A stretch of 64,000 nucleotides of DNA, taken from positions 1-64,000 of IMG/VR virus record IMGVR_UViG_3300025889_000107, one strand, 5' to 3'. The stretch's first letter is position 1, and each line of letters starts with the position of its first letter. Below, in pieces: positions 63,401 through 64,000 of this stretch. The position numbers and the translations under genes are program-made. This DNA comes from a virus. The notes under the pieces are model-generated. The model had not been told where the DNA came from and searched no databases. It saw nothing but the letters and a program-made list of their open reading frames with translations.

Positions 63401-63647
63401 CGGAGGATGTAACACTAGCACTAGTTATTGTGCTATCAACAATAACTTCTGGTTTTAAGTTATCTAATTTTAAATACTGATCTAGATTATCACTAATATC
63501 AATAGGACCACCTTGATATTCTTGAGAAATATAATATTGTTTTAAAAATTCTACCGCGTTCGGACTTTCTTCCAAGATAAACTCTGGAAGTTGATGGTCA
63601 ATTAGATCTTGTACTTTGATTCTAGATTCAAAACCAGTTTGTATCAT
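51468..63647 (-). CDS. 4059-aa gp7-like baseplate giant
   Basis: The N-terminal 250 residues contain FIRRAKDFYASKGTDEAIKI and LFKVIFGETPSI near 190-225, matching the FYSTKG..ASYKFLFKVL region of T4 gp7, the wedge initiator. The rest is a very long series of Gly/Ser/Thr beta repeats (GGEGYVSPPFITL type). A YHYH-like domain sits near 1235-1335 (GWSYDGNPIYGPYGY to VYVYHATIDQFPYFIGNKY). Near 3200 there is a further run of Gly-rich strands. The gp6-gp7-gp8 order of T4 is kept. T4 gp7 has 1032 residues. Confidence 0.85.
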   Translation of the reverse strand: MIQTGFESRIKVQDLIDHQLPEFILEESPNAVEFLKQYYISQEYQGGPIDISDNLDQYLKLDNLKPEVIVDSTITSASVTSSDTTISVSSTKGFPNQYGLLKIDDEIITYTGITTNSFTGCVRGFSGVTDYHQDLNRGELVFSTSTAAEHSNSSSVQNLSSLFLKDFYKKLKYTFTPGLEDIKFVDEINVGNFIRRAKDFYASKGTDEAIKILFKVIFGETPSIINLEDYLIKPSSANYVRREVAIAEVISGEPSKIVGQTLTKTTDENTTASISAIEPFSRKGKTFHRIEFYIGNTKNSSSVEGNFEITPNTKLIESVSIGSSILTVDSTVSFPQSGTLISGTNTISYTGKSINQFFGCTGINDTITTSSNIRSNDTYFSYEDGDTSKKVELILLGVIQDLVEENEDFKVDENDIITVKNLGDKIKNTNSNWKEIFANSFIYNTSARYQIVNNNTNELGSTIDRSSLKIGDQVEILERGSETIVFSATTPYIESINIDKNTLTIKNKPSLEDSKEYDVRRKLNKTKSSGSDFGSSSVLSDILNLYVDKDDYAYVASNSLPSEEKNGIVDEDDNKIIDYRLDIETSIKKVSIASTFNIPEFSEIKNIYNFIEFNPSIPFLTGDKIYYLPQDEPLVGLQTGNYYVKVTSTNQFKLYTTPSLLDSDNNVTFQVPNSGIGTHTFTLDSQRKTDLGIQKLLRKFPLEKNIENGSGTLTTPGTTGMLINGVEISNYKSKDAIYYGPIEDVDILSGGEDFDVINPPLVEVSTGAGITAKIQPVISGGFEKVYVDSQDYNIGEITSINISGGNGSGAVIKPVIIEKPREVLFNADEFSSGGGVSETTNQILFLTDHNFVNGQEVIYNPLGNNPIAIGTAGNNINLPTNSVYYVGVTNNKAIKLYNTLSDQQLDTNVVGIYTGSVGTHKFSTLSSSRQVSYIKVINKGEGYTNRKLIVKPTGISTTNNTVTFKNHGFNDGEIIEYDYESGQISGITTTNQYFVLKVDDDSFRLCDAGIGGTVVSNYERRDYKTFDSTGSGYQYFKYPNISVSIKYNSVGFGTTTQEYQDLVLSPVVKGSIVDAYVYESGTGYGSTILNLEKKPIISIKNGKSAQLTPSIVDGKIINVFTSFVGSEYYSVPELIVSGSGTGAELRAIINNGEISEVKVLNTGIGYSASNTKIQVVSSGKNSFIDPQIRKLTLNDNITRFTTGEVLLEGKDKLQYSVSKYFENLRNSFKENPTSRSNIIGWSYDGNPIYGPYGYTNPEDTSSGLKSLESGYISNTSNVEDRPSGFDAGFFVEDYQFNNVGDLDEYNGRYEKNVEYPNGVYVYHATIDQFPYFIGNKYKSKLISNSDLDQSFDFNNSNLLRNTFPYKVSELKADYDFINETSDVLDQKIEVVSVTSDSVKSIDIENSGNNYKVGDKLTFDNTDTSGSGLDVSVASVKGKSLVELNTNSTEYLNSIFTWESTSRVKVSILPNHDLLNLDYVTISGFSTNLSVLNGTHQITVPSYANGRCLSTITSASVGFTTEIYVSPIPEQVSVGSSINIGTETLKVLEVFKNQNILRIERGLAGVSHTVGTAVTFSPDSFTISKSVDKFDSKVNDKVFFNPRESVGVGTISGVGYSTSFTFGSISTVTRSIPTKGIYIENHPFTTNQPVGFNTNGGTTLNVSTDGTSVPVSIPSNLFVVKKSPSLIGLKTAITGEELFFHDNGDDSDKYSFESNYTQILGDVDKNVVTVSVSTSHELQDGDTVTLDVQPNLSVGIGTSTAVRVLYKSEIDNIVVNPIGFNSTGINTVTNEITITDHELVTGDKVLYEDSGYNEYFVYKVNRNKINLCETLIDSQQNPPTVVSFASTGGSSQTISLINPQLQPVKNNNLVFDLSDSSLINYSLRLYQDKEFNNEFVSTGSTNTFSVSGVGTVGVTSTATLTLDYNSQIGELFYTLEKDGVLVKSDTDVNNYSSIKYIDSDYNNSYVISGVAATTFNVNLDKKPEKLSYGSTECDTLDYSTTSTSPSGPVKSLSIISSGTGYKKLPSLKSTNSVSGIDLIANAKSINVGSIKESRVINNRFTYSSDKTLRPKVNVSPNIVTKDSNALSQISIVSGGEGYVSPPFITLVNPTTRNVINSGLIEPKITGSAISSLDIKIQPKGLPDETVEVFATNNNNGVAIEKVGSSNTDFFTCTISTPGIGNTFNTPPFAEGDEVFIEGIVKYSSDGDGFNSSDYGYKFFKVKGYSTAGVNDTVSIGVSEFTTNTGIAKTIQDFSGVIINKNDYPTFKVVQEPSKFFIGETLSSNKIIRDLEVTGSDGDSLKVSGSYELSIGEVVTGNESGTVATIKSLNLNEGTFNVGYSNTKDIGWDTETGKLSEDFQVTPDNDYYQNLSYSVKSSITYKDQQSPVESLVHTSGLKNFADTGISSNTSAGLTTTIDGITIVYDVIGEKRVDTINNFDNVIDVDVVDSKSKFLKLKTKRLTNYTELKNLNVLTIDDLQNQFSNSESESTEFLLVDELDNRTYFNYLLRVSSEDGTELQLTDITILKNELESVIVENESISGQEFNYGIFDLFTDESEKTFLRFVPNDALNTNYDLKVIKQIFNSTLSGVGTQSIGFVNLTGSVDIENTSVGIGTTTIISLDANNFESLYVNAQVINTETNDMNYVRLYVSIAGTNTFMSEYYIDSNVLSSSTGNQIGIFTCTDLGSGVLSLIHENTSSDQLKIRTNIVGFGTTSTGIGTYRFKSSDQSDGQERSIIYDSGYYSTVGASSTTIQTLDRSLFNASKSLIQVSIGSTKALHQVMIIDEGTDAYTQQLPFLSVSNDDSELDGASGIGTFGGEISGSDLILKFFPDANQTGQIDIEVFSKSFYSEVDVVNEPLDLSYGAVTESIDEKFYNAINLSRINKDNFTLTDNGIPIFSKKFNPNSSALDASTGIFTIQNHFFVTGEELIYTPNSTIVGVGTSAVVTSSGELPSTVYAIKLTENTFKVAITTTAAAAGIGTTFTSLGEGNAHRFTMKERNTKCILTVDELVQYPIAPTKITHTLSGNVGGSLNNSTSIVSLSGISTINPRDILKVDDEYMGVTNVGLGTTNVGPITNEGSINLVEVKRGFVGSSASTHTDSTLVRIHKGSFNIEDSEIYFTEAPRGNPQIAKTKNNLDFETSSFTGRVFFKSNYDNNKVYDDLSDEFTGIGRTFTLKVGGANTTGIGTEGASGLVFINNIYQSPKTDNNPTRFNYQILEDSSAGISTVEFSGITRPGEFPLEYVVSDYDVNANEVPRGGIIVSYGSTPGLGFAPLVGASVTAVVGAGGSIVSVGLGTTGHGSGYNGLVSIGVTVVDLEYDHKFVSSGINSITANTGSTYTATNAVYNSVSGDLTLTILNHGLTTSNTIGIATDGLVFTCSKDSHTTNHPYPRAISKTKLRRGLSGGDPIHNQQVSIAATTLNTVQINVGPGGGAGVGAIVSVSSIGIGGTLSFNVGSAGTNYVNPEIFVSDPSYKNLPVIGVSRLGIGATTDTGNGLLVDLKVGGSTGIGSTLFEVTEVKFSRPGYNFRRGDVFKPVGLVTDGSLSSPISDFEITVVDTYSDNFAAWEFGELDYIDSIQNLQDGSRTRFPLNYNSALLSFEPQENSPIEENINNVLIIFVNGVLQKPVENYIFEGGTSFAFTRAPLPQDEVEIYFYKGVDGTDSTLSDDVIPTIETGDVVQVISNNIYPNTITQDERTVYNLTFSDKFETNRYTGLGVDETNYKPLSWTKQKTDKKINGQYVYKSRDVLEPLIFPTARIIKDVSTTDTEIFVDNIELFNYETDNGYTDASTPLDAVIIEDTNPVTALFTASIDGNGSVNGITTTNSGFGYLPNQTTINLKFVGIGTTTATATASITNGIVTGTTITNPGLGYTVAPIIFAETPNLNIEKITGFSNIKGFSGIVTGITTASGIGVPLALQFTVIDSNNFSGLSTGYPIYIYDTQIGSGVTSIDDSNSAVVGIGTTFLDNVYYVSAISNNDAIGIITCNVDSNSNIVGLGTTGNILNPVGKYSWGLLEGGTRSANPISIGVTGNTVSGLTTYPTIQRRGIGIRKTGALPKREV

Positions 63648-63648
63648 A

Positions 63649-64000
63649 TTACTTTCTTACTAAATTTCCGTTTGAATAACTTGATGTATAGAAGTCAGCA
63701 ACAAATCTGGTTCCAGATATCTCATCCCCAGAAGCAATTACATCCCTGACAATATTTATTGTACTTTTAGGAATGTTTAATGAGATATACAAGTCTCTTA
63801 ATCCAACAACATCATTAGATTCTGGGAATGCTTGTATTTCGATTAATCTATTACTCAATGAAGTTGATGTGATATTAACAGTTCCTAAAATTATTTCTCC
63901 TTTTACATAATCCACAGTTCCTGCCGATTTTACAACCACTCTAGTTTCATCAGATACTTGCTTTACAATCGATAAAGTACCGGTCTTTAAATCTGCATTA
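63649..64000 (-). CDS. 6: baseplate wedge gp6, C-terminal end (partial)
   Basis: The frame stays open to the window edge, giving at least 117 residues. SAGTVDYVKGEIILGTVNIT and FPESNDVVGLRDLYISLNI recall the end of T4-like gp6, where a Y..G.I.. strand pair and a D..V..R.. segment occur. The gp6-gp7-gp8 order supports it. The true start lies outside the window; the in-frame GTG at 63939 is not the start. Confidence 0.75.
   Translation of the reverse strand, partial: NADLKTGTLSIVKQVSDETRVVVKSAGTVDYVKGEIILGTVNITSTSLSNRLIEIQAFPESNDVVGLRDLYISLNIPKSTINIVRDVIASGDEISGTRFVADFYTSSYSNGNLVRK

Noticed and set aside
63649-63939. Complete 96-aa gene starting at GTG 63939
   Set aside because: The frame is open to the window edge and the translation continues a gp6-like pattern, so it is a partial gene.
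1-64000. tRNA genes, rRNA, integrase, attachment sites or photosystem genes
   Set aside because: None seen on reading both strands; gaps are too short and show only promoters, terminators and small frames.

Overview
This window is the replication-recombination and virion block of a T4-like marine myovirus, most like the T4-type cyanophages of Prochlorococcus and Synechococcus. The T4 core genes are present: gp44, gp45, gp62, RegA, gp46, gp47, gp55, UvsW, UvsY, gp13 to gp23, gp8 and gp6. They sit beside genes typical of cyanophages: a small heat-shock protein, SpeD, CobS, PurS, PurN, a DUF3110-like protein and a DUF4815 tail protein. The DNA is AT-rich by eye. Every gene I can support lies on the minus strand, so transcription runs from high to low coordinates. 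The host is an inference; no photosynthesis gene, tRNA, integrase or CRISPR array was found.

Reading with transcription, 64.0-38.4 kb holds the baseplate, tail and neck genes: a gp6 end, a 4059-aa gp7-like giant, gp8, a 2437-aa DUF4815 protein, gp13, gp14 and gp15. 38.4-21.6 kb holds packaging, tail and head genes: gp16, accessory virion proteins, gp17, gp18, gp19, gp20, a gp67-like peptide, gp21, gp22, gp23 and a tube-fold protein. 21.6-14.0 kb holds uvsY, uvsW, gp55, gp47 and gp46. 14.0-2.3 kb holds a VWA-metallopeptidase and CobS-like AAA+ pair, the sliding clamp and clamp loader, speD, purN, purS, a Dam methylase, regA, hsp20 and many small unknown genes. 2.3-0 kb holds two tiny membrane peptides, an HNH endonuclease, two LSm-like genes and a UPF0489-like protein. 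Virion genes are mostly preceded by late promoters (TATAAATA or CTAAATA). Early and replication genes often follow a terminator whose T-run leads straight into a sigma70 -10 box.

The most striking locus is the large terminase gene at 31.1-34.7 kb. It carries two different inteins. One is a complete 329-aa intein with LAGLIDADG-type motifs inside the Walker A loop; it has an Ala start and the Trp/Cys/Thr signature of class 3 inteins. The other is an atypically split intein with a 29-aa N-half and a 103-aa C-half. A GIY-YIG endonuclease gene and a late promoter lie between the split halves. Working terminase (about 548 aa) would therefore need one cis-splicing and one trans-splicing event. Selfish endonuclease genes are frequent elsewhere too (HNH near 1.4, 17.4 and 22.2 kb; GIY-YIG at 21.1 kb), and several overlap the start of the next essential gene.

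Other points of interest are four diverged LSm-like paralogues, the CobS-like ATPase with a VWA partner that also has an HEVGH site, short membrane-peptide genes below 50 codons, and a heptamer-repeat promoter near 2.3 kb.
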